From NCBI GenBank assembly GCA_051747385.1, contig JBNJGB010000039.1, forward strand, positions 1-60,579: a DNA stretch of 60,579 nucleotides, in the 5' to 3' direction. The notes under the pieces were generated by a model. It made no database searches. It had not been told where the DNA came from and saw nothing but the letters and a program-made list of their open reading frames with translations. Of this stretch, positions 46,866 through 57,642 are shown piece after piece (position 1 is the stretch's first letter; each line of letters opens with the position of its first letter). A program made the translations under genes and the position numbers. The stretch comes from JBNJGB01 sp051747385 (GTDB taxonomy: Bacteria > Myxococcota_A > UBA9042 > PHBI01 > JACKFB01).

Positions 46866-48487
46866 CCCTCCGCCTGGGCCGGGTCGGCCGCTGGCTCGTG
46901 GCCGGCGGGCTGTCCGTGCTGGGCTCCGGCCTCGTCGCCGGGCTGCCCGTCCTCACCATCATGGGCGGCGCCATGCTGCTGGGGCTCGTGTGGGCCGCCG
47001 CCGAGGCGCGGGTGGTCGCACACGCCCTGCGCCGGGGCGATCTCCGCGTGCACATGGACGGCGCGCAGGCCCGCGTCCGGGTCGCCCGCACGCTCCGGCG
47101 CACCGTGACGCTCGAAGGCCCCTTGCGCCACCGCCTGCGCGGGCTGGAGCTCTCCGCGGGCGCCGTGGCCCCGCTGCAGGCGGAGGTCGAGCCCCGCGGG
47201 GACGGCTACGTGCTCTCCATGTCCTCGCCGCGCGTTGGCCACGCCTGGCTCCACGGCTTCCACGTGGACGCCTTCGTCGCCGGCGGCCTCCTGGAACTCC
47301 GCGGCTGGGTGCCCCACCGCCTGTCCCTGTCCGTGCTCCCCCTAAGCTTCCCGCTGCGGGAGGAGGCGCCGCTCCAGGCGACACGCGCCGCCCTCCAGGA
47401 TCGCGCCGGGCTGAGCCGGGCGCGCCGCCGAGGCTTCGGCATGGAGATCCGCGAGCTCCGCGATCACCAGCCGGGCGATCCCTTCAAGCACATCGCCTGG
47501 GGGGCCTCGGCGCGCCGCGGGAAGCTCATCAGCCGGGAGTTCGAGTCCGATCGCATGCTGAGCGCCTGGCTCGTGCTGGACGTCTCCCCGAGCATGTACT
47601 GGGGACCGCCCGGCGGCACGCGCATCGACTTCGCCATCGAGACCGCCTGGAACCTGGCCCACCTGCTCCTCGCCCGGGGAGATCGGGTCGGCCTGCTGCT
47701 GCACGACGAGCGCGTCCGGATGCACGTCCCACCCTCCTCCTCCTCGGGCCAGCGCTTTCGCATCCTCGAGGGCGTCCAGGAGGTGCACCACCTCCTCCAC
47801 GAGGATCGGACCGAGGTGACCGATCGCGAGCTGGTGGAGGCCGTGGGCCGCTGGTTCGAAGCCCAGGAGCGCCGCTCGTTCCGCCTCCCGGGGCGCCTGG
47901 TGCGCCACGCCGGGCCGCGGCACGTGGCCTGGGACGAGGCGCGCCTCCTCCACGCCGTGGAGCGGCGCCTCGAGGAGCTTCGGGGCGCCCGGCGTCCCGG
48001 ACGATTCGCGATCCCGACGCAGGCGTACGCTCGGGAGCCCCGGCACGCCACCTACCGGGCGTTCTGCCGCCACGCCGGCGTCCCCCTGCCCCTCGATCCC
48101 ACGCCCCGGCCCGGCGGCCAGGCGCACGGCCTGGAGCAGGCCGTGGAGCGGATCCTCCGCACCCGCGGCGGGCCGCACACCCTGGTCGTGATCTCCGACC
48201 TTGCCACGGCGGACGACATCGAGGCTCTCCGTCGCGCGGCCCTGGGCGCCCGGCGGCACCGGCACGCCGTCGTGGTGCTCTGCCCGGCGGACCCGGCCTT
48301 CGAGTCTCCACCCGAGGGCGTGGACAACCCCCTGGCCGAGGCCCTCGTGGAGGTGGAGCGCCTCCGGACCCGGCACGGCCTGGAGGCGGTGGAGGCGGCG
48401 CTCCGTCCCGCCGGGGTCAAGGTGGTCCCCTGCGGCCCGCGGGACACCACGCCGCGCCTGCTCCTGCGCCTCGATCAGGTCGCGTAG
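46862..48487 (+). CDS. DUF58 / vWA-domain protein, MoxR partner
   Basis: A 541-residue protein. Two hydrophobic segments near the N-terminus (WLVAGGLSVLGSGLVAGLP and LTIMGGAMLLGLVWAAAEA) form a membrane hairpin. A beta-rich region follows, then the DUF58 motif GMEIRELRDHQPGDPFKHIA with WGASARRGKLISREFE. A von Willebrand A domain comes next, with the metal site LDVSPSMYW (DxSxS); the second half (TLVVISDLATADDIEALRRA) completes the fold. An insert of about 130 residues between the MIDAS and the C-terminal strands makes it longer than the common ~300-440-residue DUF58 proteins. It is the presumed direct partner of the MoxR ATPase. Confidence 0.88.
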   Translation: MTLRLGRVGRWLVAGGLSVLGSGLVAGLPVLTIMGGAMLLGLVWAAAEARVVAHALRRGDLRVHMDGAQARVRVARTLRRTVTLEGPLRHRLRGLELSAGAVAPLQAEVEPRGDGYVLSMSSPRVGHAWLHGFHVDAFVAGGLLELRGWVPHRLSLSVLPLSFPLREEAPLQATRAALQDRAGLSRARRRGFGMEIRELRDHQPGDPFKHIAWGASARRGKLISREFESDRMLSAWLVLDVSPSMYWGPPGGTRIDFAIETAWNLAHLLLARGDRVGLLLHDERVRMHVPPSSSSGQRFRILEGVQEVHHLLHEDRTEVTDRELVEAVGRWFEAQERRSFRLPGRLVRHAGPRHVAWDEARLLHAVERRLEELRGARRPGRFAIPTQAYAREPRHATYRAFCRHAGVPLPLDPTPRPGGQAHGLEQAVERILRTRGGPHTLVVISDLATADDIEALRRAALGARRHRHAVVVLCPADPAFESPPEGVDNPLAEALVEVERLRTRHGLEAVEAALRPAGVKVVPCGPRDTTPRLLLRLDQVA

Positions 48488-48584
48488 CCCCCTCCCGAAA
48501 TGTCCCCGGGGGACTTCACGTTGATCCGGGGCGTGGCTCCGGGGTAGGCACGTGCCCTTCGAGACGCCGGGGAGAGAGGACGCC

Positions 48585-49022
48585 ATGGCCCGACCGCTGA
48601 TGACCGCCGAGATGAGCGCCCGCGTGGTGGAGACCCTGAACAAGCGCCACGGCGCCAGGCTCCGCGACGAGCGCTTCACGGTCTCGGGACGCCTGGAGGA
48701 GCAGACCGTCGTGGTCACCTTCCTCCTGGAGCGGAGCGATCGGACGCTCGCCTACGAGATGCAGGCGGCCAAGACCATCCCCGAGACGGGCGCGCTCACG
48801 CCGGGGGGGACCCTCGACCTCTGCCTCGACTTCCTCGACTGGTACCTGGAGCAGTACTTCCGCGAGGATCGCGACCTGCTGCTCCCCCTCGACTGGCAGC
48901 CCCACCGCTTCGGAGAGCACGAGGTGATGGCGCGGGGCGACGTCCGGAATCCGGCAGTCGAGGAGGCGGCGGACGCCTGGCTCCGCGGGGAGCGCCCCGA
49001 AGTGGATCACCTGAAGGAGTAG
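48585..49022 (+). CDS. Small soluble protein of unknown function
   Basis: A 145-residue acidic protein. ATG at 48585 has GGAGAGAGGA upstream, so I prefer it to the in-frame GTG at 48552. No signal or membrane segment. The sequence reads as a single alpha/beta domain: helix MTAEMSARVVETLNKRHGAR, strands RFTVSGRLEEQTVVVTFLLE, then GTLDLCLDFLDWYLEQYFRE and LLLPLDWQPHRFGEHEVMA. The Asp/Trp/Tyr-rich LDFLDWYLEQYF stretch is conspicuous. I do not recognise a family. It lies 97 bp behind the MoxR cluster and converges with rlmN across 13 bp. Confidence 0.72.
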   Translation: MARPLMTAEMSARVVETLNKRHGARLRDERFTVSGRLEEQTVVVTFLLERSDRTLAYEMQAAKTIPETGALTPGGTLDLCLDFLDWYLEQYFREDRDLLLPLDWQPHRFGEHEVMARGDVRNPAVEEAADAWLRGERPEVDHLKE

Positions 49023-49035
49023 TCCCCTCGCCGGG

Positions 49036-50118
49036 TCAGGCCGCCACGGCCTCGCCGTCGAGCTGGCCGCAGGCCGCGCCGATGTCGTCGCCCTTCGAGT
49101 AGCGGACCGTCACGTTGTAGTGCGCGTCGCGCACCGCGCGGCCGAAGGCGTCCACCCGGCCCGCGGCGGGTCGCTCGTAGGGCGCGCCGGGCCACGGGTT
49201 GAAGGGGATCAGGTTCACCTTGATCCTCGTCTTCAGCGGGGCCAGCAGCTTCACCAGGCGGCGGGCGTCGGCGTCGGTGTCGTTCACGCCCCCGAGCAGG
49301 ACGTACTCGACCGTGATGCGGCGGCGCGGCGGCAGCGGGAACTCGTCGAGGGCGGCGAGCAGGCTGGCGATGTCCCACTTGCGGTCCAGGGGCATCAGCC
49401 GCGCCCGCTGCGCGTCGTGGGAGGCGTTGAGGCTGACCGCCAGGTTCACCGGCACGTCCCGCCCCAGGTCCGGGATCCGCGAGACGACGCCGCTGGTGGA
49501 GACAGTGATCCGGCGGCCGGAGAAGTTCTGCCCCTTCTCGTCCAGGAGGATGCGGATCGAGTCCACCACCCGCCCGTAGTTGTCGAGGGGCTCCCCCATG
49601 CCCATGTAGACCAGGTTGTGGAGGCGCTCGCCGTCGCCCACGACCTCCGACGCCCAGAGGACCTGGTCCACGATCTCCGCCGCGGTCAGGTCGCGACGCT
49701 TGGGCATCCGCGCCGTGAGGCAGAAGTCGCAGCGCATCTTGCAGCCCACCTGGCTCGACAGGCACTGGGTGAGCCGGCCCTCGTTCATGGGGATGACCAC
49801 CGACTCGATGCGGTGACCGTCCGCGGTCCGGAGCAGCAGCTTGCGGGTGCCGTCGGAGGCCGTCCGGACGTCGTCCAGGGCCAGCCCGCCGAGGTGCGCC
49901 ACCTCCGGGAGGCGCTCCCGGAGCGCCTTCGAGAGGTTCGTCATCCCGTCGAAGCCCCGCGCGCCCCGCCCGTGGATCCACTGGAAGATCTGGTCGCCAC
50001 GGAAGGCGCGCTCGCCCAGGCTCTCCTGCACCCAGCGCCGGAGCGCGTCGCGGGTCAGGTTCTTGAGGTCGGGGAGCCCGGCGTGGTCCGCTGTGGTGGC
50101 ATGATGCATGGCCCCCAT
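49036..50118 (-). CDS. rlmN: 23S rRNA (adenine-2503-C2)-methyltransferase RlmN
   Basis: A 360-residue radical-SAM enzyme that methylates C2 of A2503 in 23S rRNA and A37 in some tRNAs. I start at ATG 50118 (MGAMHHATT); ATG at 50109 is equally possible, with no strong ribosome binding site for either. The cluster motif is VGCKMRCDFCLTARM (CxxxCxxC). Other signatures are NLVYMGMGEPLDNYGRVVDS, ITVSTSGVVSRIPDL, LAVSLNASHDAQRARLMP and NLIPFNPWPG. The C-terminal GDDIGAACGQL holds the second catalytic cysteine that forms the methyl-transfer intermediate. All key residues are present. Confidence 0.96.
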   Translation of the reverse strand: MGAMHHATTADHAGLPDLKNLTRDALRRWVQESLGERAFRGDQIFQWIHGRGARGFDGMTNLSKALRERLPEVAHLGGLALDDVRTASDGTRKLLLRTADGHRIESVVIPMNEGRLTQCLSSQVGCKMRCDFCLTARMPKRRDLTAAEIVDQVLWASEVVGDGERLHNLVYMGMGEPLDNYGRVVDSIRILLDEKGQNFSGRRITVSTSGVVSRIPDLGRDVPVNLAVSLNASHDAQRARLMPLDRKWDIASLLAALDEFPLPPRRRITVEYVLLGGVNDTDADARRLVKLLAPLKTRIKVNLIPFNPWPGAPYERPAAGRVDAFGRAVRDAHYNVTVRYSKGDDIGAACGQLDGEAVAA

Positions 50119-50183
50119 ATGGGGCACGACCCCGGCGCGTGGCAAGGCCCGGGTGCCGGGGTCGTGCGCGGCCTCCTACCGAC

Positions 50184-51161
50184 TCACGGCCCGACGTGGT
50201 CGATGAGCGCGTCGTCCAGCAGGGCCCGGGCGGTCCCCCCGGCGCCGAACCCCTCGCCGGCGTAGACCAGGTCGTCGACGACGTAGGCGGCCGAGGTGGC
50301 GGGGGCCGCGAGGACGTCGCCGCGCCGGACCCGCTCGTAGGCCAGCCGCGGCGGCTCTCCCCGCGCGATGCGCCCGACCAGCCGGGTCGTGGCGCCCCGC
50401 CCGGCCGCGTCGCGGATCCACTCCGGGTCCAGGCCCCGGATGTCGGGGGCCTCGATCTGCAGGGGATCGTGGGGCCGGCCGGTCAGGATGCTGGCGACCG
50501 CGGCGAGCTTGGTCGCGGCGTCGACGCCCCGGAAGTCCAGCTCGGGATCGGGCTCCAGCACGCCGGCCCGGCGCGCGCGGTCGACGCCGTCCGCGAAGGT
50601 GCCGCCGGCCTCGGCGGTGGTGAGGATGGTCGTGGTCGAGGCGTTGCCGGTGATCGCGACGTAGCGCCAGGTCTCCCGGAGCCAGCGGAGGTCGCGCTGG
50701 ATGCTCCGCCCGGCGCCTCCGAGGGCGGCGTGGAAGCCGAACAGCGGGTGGCGGGCGAGCCCGGGATCGGCGCAGAGGACGTGCTTCGCGGCGGTGACGA
50801 CCCGGACGCCCTCCTCCAGCCGCCGGCGGATCCAGCGCGCGTCCGCGGGGCCGCGCTCCACGAGGGTCGGGGCGGCGAAGCAGATCACGTTCGCGGTCTC
50901 GCGGAAGCCCGGGGGCTCCGCCCACTCGCGGAGCGGACGCCCGGCCCGCTTCCACGCCGTGATCGCGGGGCCGTCGGTCGTAGCCACGGTCGCGGTGCTG
51001 TCGGCGACGGAGACGAGGTCCACGTCCGAGGCGATGAGGAGGTCGAGGAGTGCGCAGCCGACGTGTCCGGCGCCGACGAGGGCGAGCCGGGGACGCACGA
51101 GCGAGGGCGGAGAGGTCCCGGAGGTGCAGGTGCACTCGGGGCGAAGGGGTGTGGCGGACAT
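50184..51161 (-). CDS. hom: Homoserine dehydrogenase (single-domain, without ACT)
   Basis: A 325-residue NAD(P)H oxidoreductase that reduces aspartate semialdehyde to homoserine, the branch point to threonine and methionine. ATG at 51161 with TGGAG upstream; the frame extends further but that part is the riboswitch leader. The nucleotide-binding motif is RLALVGAGHVGCALLDLL. The family signature is GVLEPDPELDFRGVDAATKL, which carries the catalytic Asp and Lys; TAAKHVLCADPG and TGNASTTTILTTAEAGGTFA are also typical. The usual C-terminal ACT regulatory domain is missing, so feedback by threonine at the protein level is unlikely. A SAM-I riboswitch upstream suggests control by S-adenosylmethionine. 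Confidence 0.9.
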   Translation of the reverse strand: MSATPLRPECTCTSGTSPPSLVRPRLALVGAGHVGCALLDLLIASDVDLVSVADSTATVATTDGPAITAWKRAGRPLREWAEPPGFRETANVICFAAPTLVERGPADARWIRRRLEEGVRVVTAAKHVLCADPGLARHPLFGFHAALGGAGRSIQRDLRWLRETWRYVAITGNASTTTILTTAEAGGTFADGVDRARRAGVLEPDPELDFRGVDAATKLAAVASILTGRPHDPLQIEAPDIRGLDPEWIRDAAGRGATTRLVGRIARGEPPRLAYERVRRGDVLAAPATSAAYVVDDLVYAGEGFGAGGTARALLDDALIDHVGP

Positions 51162-51262
51162 TCCGTACTCCAGGGTCTCGGGTGAGCGCCCATCGACCCG
51201 GGTCGGTGATCCGCCGAGAGGGTGAGCCCTCTCGAGTACGCGAACCGTGCGTCTCCTCGGGG

Positions 51263-51370
51263 GCTCATCTTCCGGATGGACCGGGTCCAACCGCAGGATT
51301 TGGCACCTGCCCCCCGTGGGGTGGTTGCCTCGGCGTCACAGGGCCTGTCCCTCAGCCGATCTCGATGAGC
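51263..51370 (-). promoter_or_regulatory. SAM-I (S-box) riboswitch upstream of homoserine dehydrogenase
   Basis: On the - strand the aptamer opens and closes with a 7-bp P1 stem (GCTCATC at 51370-51364, GATGAGC at 51269-51263). In between are the diagnostic S-box blocks in the right order: GAGA then TGAGGGACAGGCCC, GGCAACC (51329-51323), and GGTGCCAAATCCTGC (51307-51293). The leader to the ATG (51262-51162) holds an 8-bp hairpin CGAGAGGG-CTCA-CCCTCTCG without a T tract, then a GGGTC...GACCC stem just before the TGGAG ribosome binding site, so control of translation start is more likely than termination. SAM binding should lower hom expression. Confidence 0.92.
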
Positions 51371-51425
51371 ATCCGAGGAATATCCCCCGCCCCCGGAACC
51401 CGTCAAGCATTTCGGCGCCCCGCCC

Positions 51426-51582
51426 CAGGGCGGTCGCAAAGTCGACCGCCCTCCCTTGCCCTTGCCCGTGCCCTTGCCTGCTCTCGAACGCGCAGAATCC
51501 TTCGTTTCCGAGGGGATAGAATCCGGCGCCGGGCGCCGCACCGCCGCGCGGCCCTCACTTGTCCGACTCTTCGATTGCCCTG
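51426..51582 (+). mobile_element. MITE copy C (157 bp)
   Basis: Same orientation and length as copy B, about 90% identical. It is flanked on both sides by CGCCCCGCCC, a perfect 10-bp direct repeat. It lies in the 363-bp space between the riboswitch and ndk. The rest of that space (51583-51733) shows no gene or clear signal. Confidence 0.9.
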
Positions 51583-51733
51583 CGCCCCGCCCTTCGCCCT
51601 CGGCGTGCTGTGGGCGCTCGGCTTCGCGGTGCGCCGCCGGGCTGGACCAGCCGACGCGTCGAGCCCCCGGACGCACGACGCCCCCGGACCGTCACCGGCG
51701 CCGGGGTCGTGTCGCGTGCCTGCGGCGTGGGCG

Positions 51734-52153
51734 CTACACGCGCTCGAAGCAGGAGAAGAAGTACGACGTCTCGAAGGCGGCCGTGTCCGGGGCGTCGGAG
51801 CCGTGGGCGGCGTTCTTGCCGATGTCCGTGCCGTACTTGCCGCGGACGGTGTCCGCCGGGGCCTCCTCGGCGTTGGTCGGGCCCATGAGGTCACGCCACC
51901 TCTTGATGGCGCCCTCGGCCTCCAGGATCATCAGGACCACCGGGCCGGAGCTCATGAACTCCACGAGCTCGCCGAAGAACGGGCGCTCCGCGTGGACGTG
52001 ATAGAAGCCCTCGGCCTGCTCCTTGGTGAGCCGGGCCTTCTTCATGGCCACGATGTCGAAGCCCTCGGCCTCGATCATAGAGAGGATGTTCCCGGCGTGG
52101 CCCGCCTTCACGGCGTCGGGCTTGATGATCGCGAGGGTGCGCTCGGTCGCCAT
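51734..52153 (-). CDS. ndk: Nucleoside diphosphate kinase
   Basis: A 139-residue protein that transfers the gamma phosphate from ATP to nucleoside diphosphates through a phosphohistidine. ATG at 52153 has AGGAGA seven bases upstream. It begins MATERTLAIIKPDAVKAGHA, and the active-site histidine is in KNAAHGSDAPDTAAFETSYF. Other conserved parts are HAERPFFGELVEFMSSGPVV and MGPTNAEEAPADTVRGKYGT. Length and motifs are standard. It sits downstream of the sucD terminator, so it probably has its own promoter. Confidence 0.97.
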   Translation of the reverse strand: MATERTLAIIKPDAVKAGHAGNILSMIEAEGFDIVAMKKARLTKEQAEGFYHVHAERPFFGELVEFMSSGPVVLMILEAEGAIKRWRDLMGPTNAEEAPADTVRGKYGTDIGKNAAHGSDAPDTAAFETSYFFSCFERV

Positions 52154-52196
52154 CGGATGGTCTCCTGGTCTGGGTCGTGGTGGGACGTGGAACGTC

Positions 52197-52232
52197 AAAA
52201 AAGCCCCCGGCCCGCTCGTCGGACCGGAGGCT
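52197..52232 (-). terminator. Intrinsic terminator after sucD
   Basis: On the - strand GCCTCCGGTCC and GGGCCGGGGGC pair into an 11-bp stem (two G-T pairs) with a 7-base loop, followed by TTTTTT. It ends the icd-sucC-sucD transcript 43 bases after the sucD stop. Confidence 0.88.
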
Positions 52233-52274
52233 GTCGGGGTGAGCCCGGGCCTGGAGGCCCGAGCCACGGCTGCG

Positions 52275-53147
<873 letters not shown>

Positions 53148-53206
53148 GTTGTCCTCCTGGGTGCGCGCCGCCGGCCGGGCTCGACCCGACCGGCGGGACG
53201 CCGTTC

Positions 53207-54367
<1,161 letters not shown>

Positions 54368-54409
54368 CCTGATTGCTCTCCGTGCAGGGAGGGGTGTGTT
54401 CCGTTCCGA

Positions 54410-55651
<1,242 letters not shown>

Positions 55652-55826
55652 GTCGTCCCTCCGGAGTTCGTCGACGTGGGTCCGCTGGGGCGGATGGCAC
55701 GACCCGGCCGGGGCGCTCCCGACGGCGAGCCGTGCGGTCGCCGCGTGTCTACGCCGCCACCCCTGCTGCGTCAAGGCTGCTCTCGGGGCGCCGTCGCGGT
55801 GGAAACCGGGCCCCGCGTCGTCGTCG

Positions 55827-55855
55827 TTGACACGGGCGTCGGCGACCGGTACCAA
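55827..55855 (+). promoter_or_regulatory. Probable sigma-70-type promoter of prs
   Basis: TTGACA at 55827 and TACCAA at 55850 are separated by 17 bases in the 245-bp space between icd and prs. Transcription would start near 55862, giving a leader of about 35 bases to the chosen ATG at 55897. Confidence 0.5.
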
Positions 55856-55896
55856 CGCCGCCGATGTTGCGCCGGGGTATCGCCTTGAACGGACCG

Positions 55897-56823
55897 ATGA
55901 AGATCTTCTCGGGTCGCTCCCACCCGGAGCTGGCCGCGCAGGTATGTTCCATCCTCGACGTGCCTTTGGGGCAGTCGGAGGTCATCAAGTTCTCGAACGA
56001 GAACCTGATGGTGAAGGTGAACGAGAACGTCCGCGGATGCGACGTCTTCGTGATCCAGACCAGCTGCCCACCCGTCAACGAGGGGCTCATCGAGCTGCTG
56101 GTCACCATCGACGCGCTGAAGCACGCCTCCGCGGGGCGGGTGACGGCCGTGATCCCGTACTTCCCGTACGTGCGATCCGACAAGAAGGACAAGCCGCGCA
56201 TCTCCATCGCCGCGCGGCTGATGGCGGACCTCCTGGAGACGGCGGGGGCCGACCGCGTCGTGACCATGGACCTGCACGCCCCGCAGATCCAGGGCTTCTT
56301 CCGGATCCCCGTCGATCACCTCCAGGCCGTCCCGATCATCACGGACTACCTGAAGCAGAACGACATCTCGAAGACCGTCCTGGTGGCCGGCGACGCGGGC
56401 GAGGCCAAGGAGGTCGGCCGGTACGCCAACCGCATGAACCTCCCCATGGCCATCATCGACAAGCGCCGCGAGGACGACTCGGAGAAGCCGAAGCCCGCGC
56501 ACCTCATCGGCGACGTCGACGGGATGCACGCCGTCATCGTCGACGACGAGGTCTCCACGGGCCGGACCCTGATCGAGGCCGCCAACTTCCTCAAGGACAA
56601 GGGCGCCATCTCGGTGACCGCCGCGTTCACCCACCCGGTGCTGGCGGGCGAGGCCGTGCGACGCCTCGAGGACTCCGCCATCGAGGAGCTCGTCTTCTGC
56701 GACACCATCCCGCTGCAGGGGAAGTGGTCGGAGAAGTTCCGCGTGCGATCGGTGGCGACGCTCTTCGCCAAGGCCATCCGCCGGATCCACGACGGCGACT
56801 CGATCTCCCAGCTCTTCCGGTAG
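55897..56823 (+). CDS. prs: Ribose-phosphate pyrophosphokinase
   Basis: A 308-residue enzyme that makes PRPP from ribose 5-phosphate and ATP for nucleotide, histidine and tryptophan synthesis. I start at ATG 55897 (MKIFSGRSHPELAAQVCSIL); ATG at 55864 is in frame but very close to the predicted transcription start. Motifs: FSNENLMVKVNENVRGCDVF, PYFPYVRSDKKDKPRISIAA, the metal-binding DLHAPQIQGFF, and the PRPP loop VIVDDEVSTGRTL. Length matches the class-I family. The usual flexible loop Arg (YARQDRK in E. coli) is replaced by YVRSDKKDK, which keeps basic character. Confidence 0.94.
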   Translation: MKIFSGRSHPELAAQVCSILDVPLGQSEVIKFSNENLMVKVNENVRGCDVFVIQTSCPPVNEGLIELLVTIDALKHASAGRVTAVIPYFPYVRSDKKDKPRISIAARLMADLLETAGADRVVTMDLHAPQIQGFFRIPVDHLQAVPIITDYLKQNDISKTVLVAGDAGEAKEVGRYANRMNLPMAIIDKRREDDSEKPKPAHLIGDVDGMHAVIVDDEVSTGRTLIEAANFLKDKGAISVTAAFTHPVLAGEAVRRLEDSAIEELVFCDTIPLQGKWSEKFRVRSVATLFAKAIRRIHDGDSISQLFR

Positions 56824-56838
56824 CGCCGCCGGCTCGGC

Positions 56839-57348
56839 TCAGATCCCGAAGCCGAGCATCAGCATCACCTGGGAGCCCCAGGAGCGCGCGGCCTCGCCGT
56901 CTTCCCGTCCCAGGGCGCGCTGCCAGGACAGGCGGAGCTTCGCGGGCCCGAGGCTCCCCGTCACGGCCGCCTCGGCGCTGAGGACGAGCAGGTTGTCCTC
57001 CACGCCGTGCCGGCGCAGCGTGCGGTCGAGGAATCCAGCGCCCACGCCGGCCTCCACGCCGATGGGACCCGGGATGGGCGGCCGCAGGTGGAACGCCAGG
57101 CTCCCCCCCGCGAAGTCCACGGGGCCCTCCCCCGGCCCGCCGAGGAAGCCGTGGAGCGCCAGGCTCACGTCGGACCAGTCGCCCGTGCTCCAGGACAGCT
57201 GCGTGGTGCCCACCGCCTCGACGGTGTCGGGGCGCCAGCGCGGGCCGGCGCCGGCGTAGACCGAGACCGTGTCGGCGCGTACGGCCGGCGCCGACGCGCC
57301 CAGGACCAGGACGAGGAGCAGAGCGCCGAGGGGGATGCTGCGTGACAT
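56839..57348 (-). CDS. Small exported beta-barrel-like protein of unknown function
   Basis: A 169-residue protein. ATG at 57348 has GGGAGGCG upstream, and signal peptide MSRSIPLGALLLVLVLGASAPAVRA. The mature part is made of alternating strands with aromatic ends (VSVYAGAGPRWRPDTVEAVG, VSLALHGFLGGPGEG, PAKLRLSWQRALG) and closes with QVMLMLGFGI, a hydrophobic C-terminal strand as in small outer-membrane barrels. No family recognised. It converges with prs across 15 bp; the 294-bp space on its upstream side holds one dispersed repeat and no gene. Confidence 0.75.
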   Translation of the reverse strand: MSRSIPLGALLLVLVLGASAPAVRADTVSVYAGAGPRWRPDTVEAVGTTQLSWSTGDWSDVSLALHGFLGGPGEGPVDFAGGSLAFHLRPPIPGPIGVEAGVGAGFLDRTLRRHGVEDNLLVLSAEAAVTGSLGPAKLRLSWQRALGREDGEAARSWGSQVMLMLGFGI

Positions 57349-57428
57349 GGGACGCCTCCCGTACGTCGGGGATACGTCACCACGGACGGGCCCGGCCGTC
57401 GAAGATTCACCCCATCTCCGGCTCGAAA

Positions 57429-57512
57429 GGGCTCGCGCCAAGGCGCCAAGCCGCGAAGGCGCGGAGCACACGGGGAAGATGCAGTTGTACCGCCGCCCCC
57501 GGCGGTCACTTC
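57429..57512 (-). repeat. Short ~85-bp dispersed repeat, copy 2 (inverted)
   Basis: Inverse of the element at 44434-44524: on the - strand it reads AAGTGACCGCCG, TGCATCTTCC, CGCGGCTTGG... and GCGCGAGCCC in the same order. Confidence 0.75.
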
Positions 57513-57642
57513 CCGCTCCACCGGCGCCGGCAGCACGACGAGGCCCGATCCCGAATACACTCCCCATGGGACCGGAACGCCTTGGCCGGTGGGGCCGACC
57601 ACGTCCACGACCACGTGGCGAGATGCGGTCGGTACGCCAGCG

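Noticed and set aside
48495..48512. Palindrome GTCCCCGGGGGAC after the DUF58 gene as a terminator
   Set aside because: The stem is short, with a minimal loop and no T-run after it.
51213..51235. 8-bp hairpin in the hom leader as an intrinsic terminator
   Set aside because: No T tract follows on the - strand, so I do not call it a terminator.
51162..51290. N-terminal extension of homoserine dehydrogenase to a start at 51290
   Set aside because: The extension would lie in the riboswitch leader and adds no conserved residues; ATG 51161 has a ribosome binding site.
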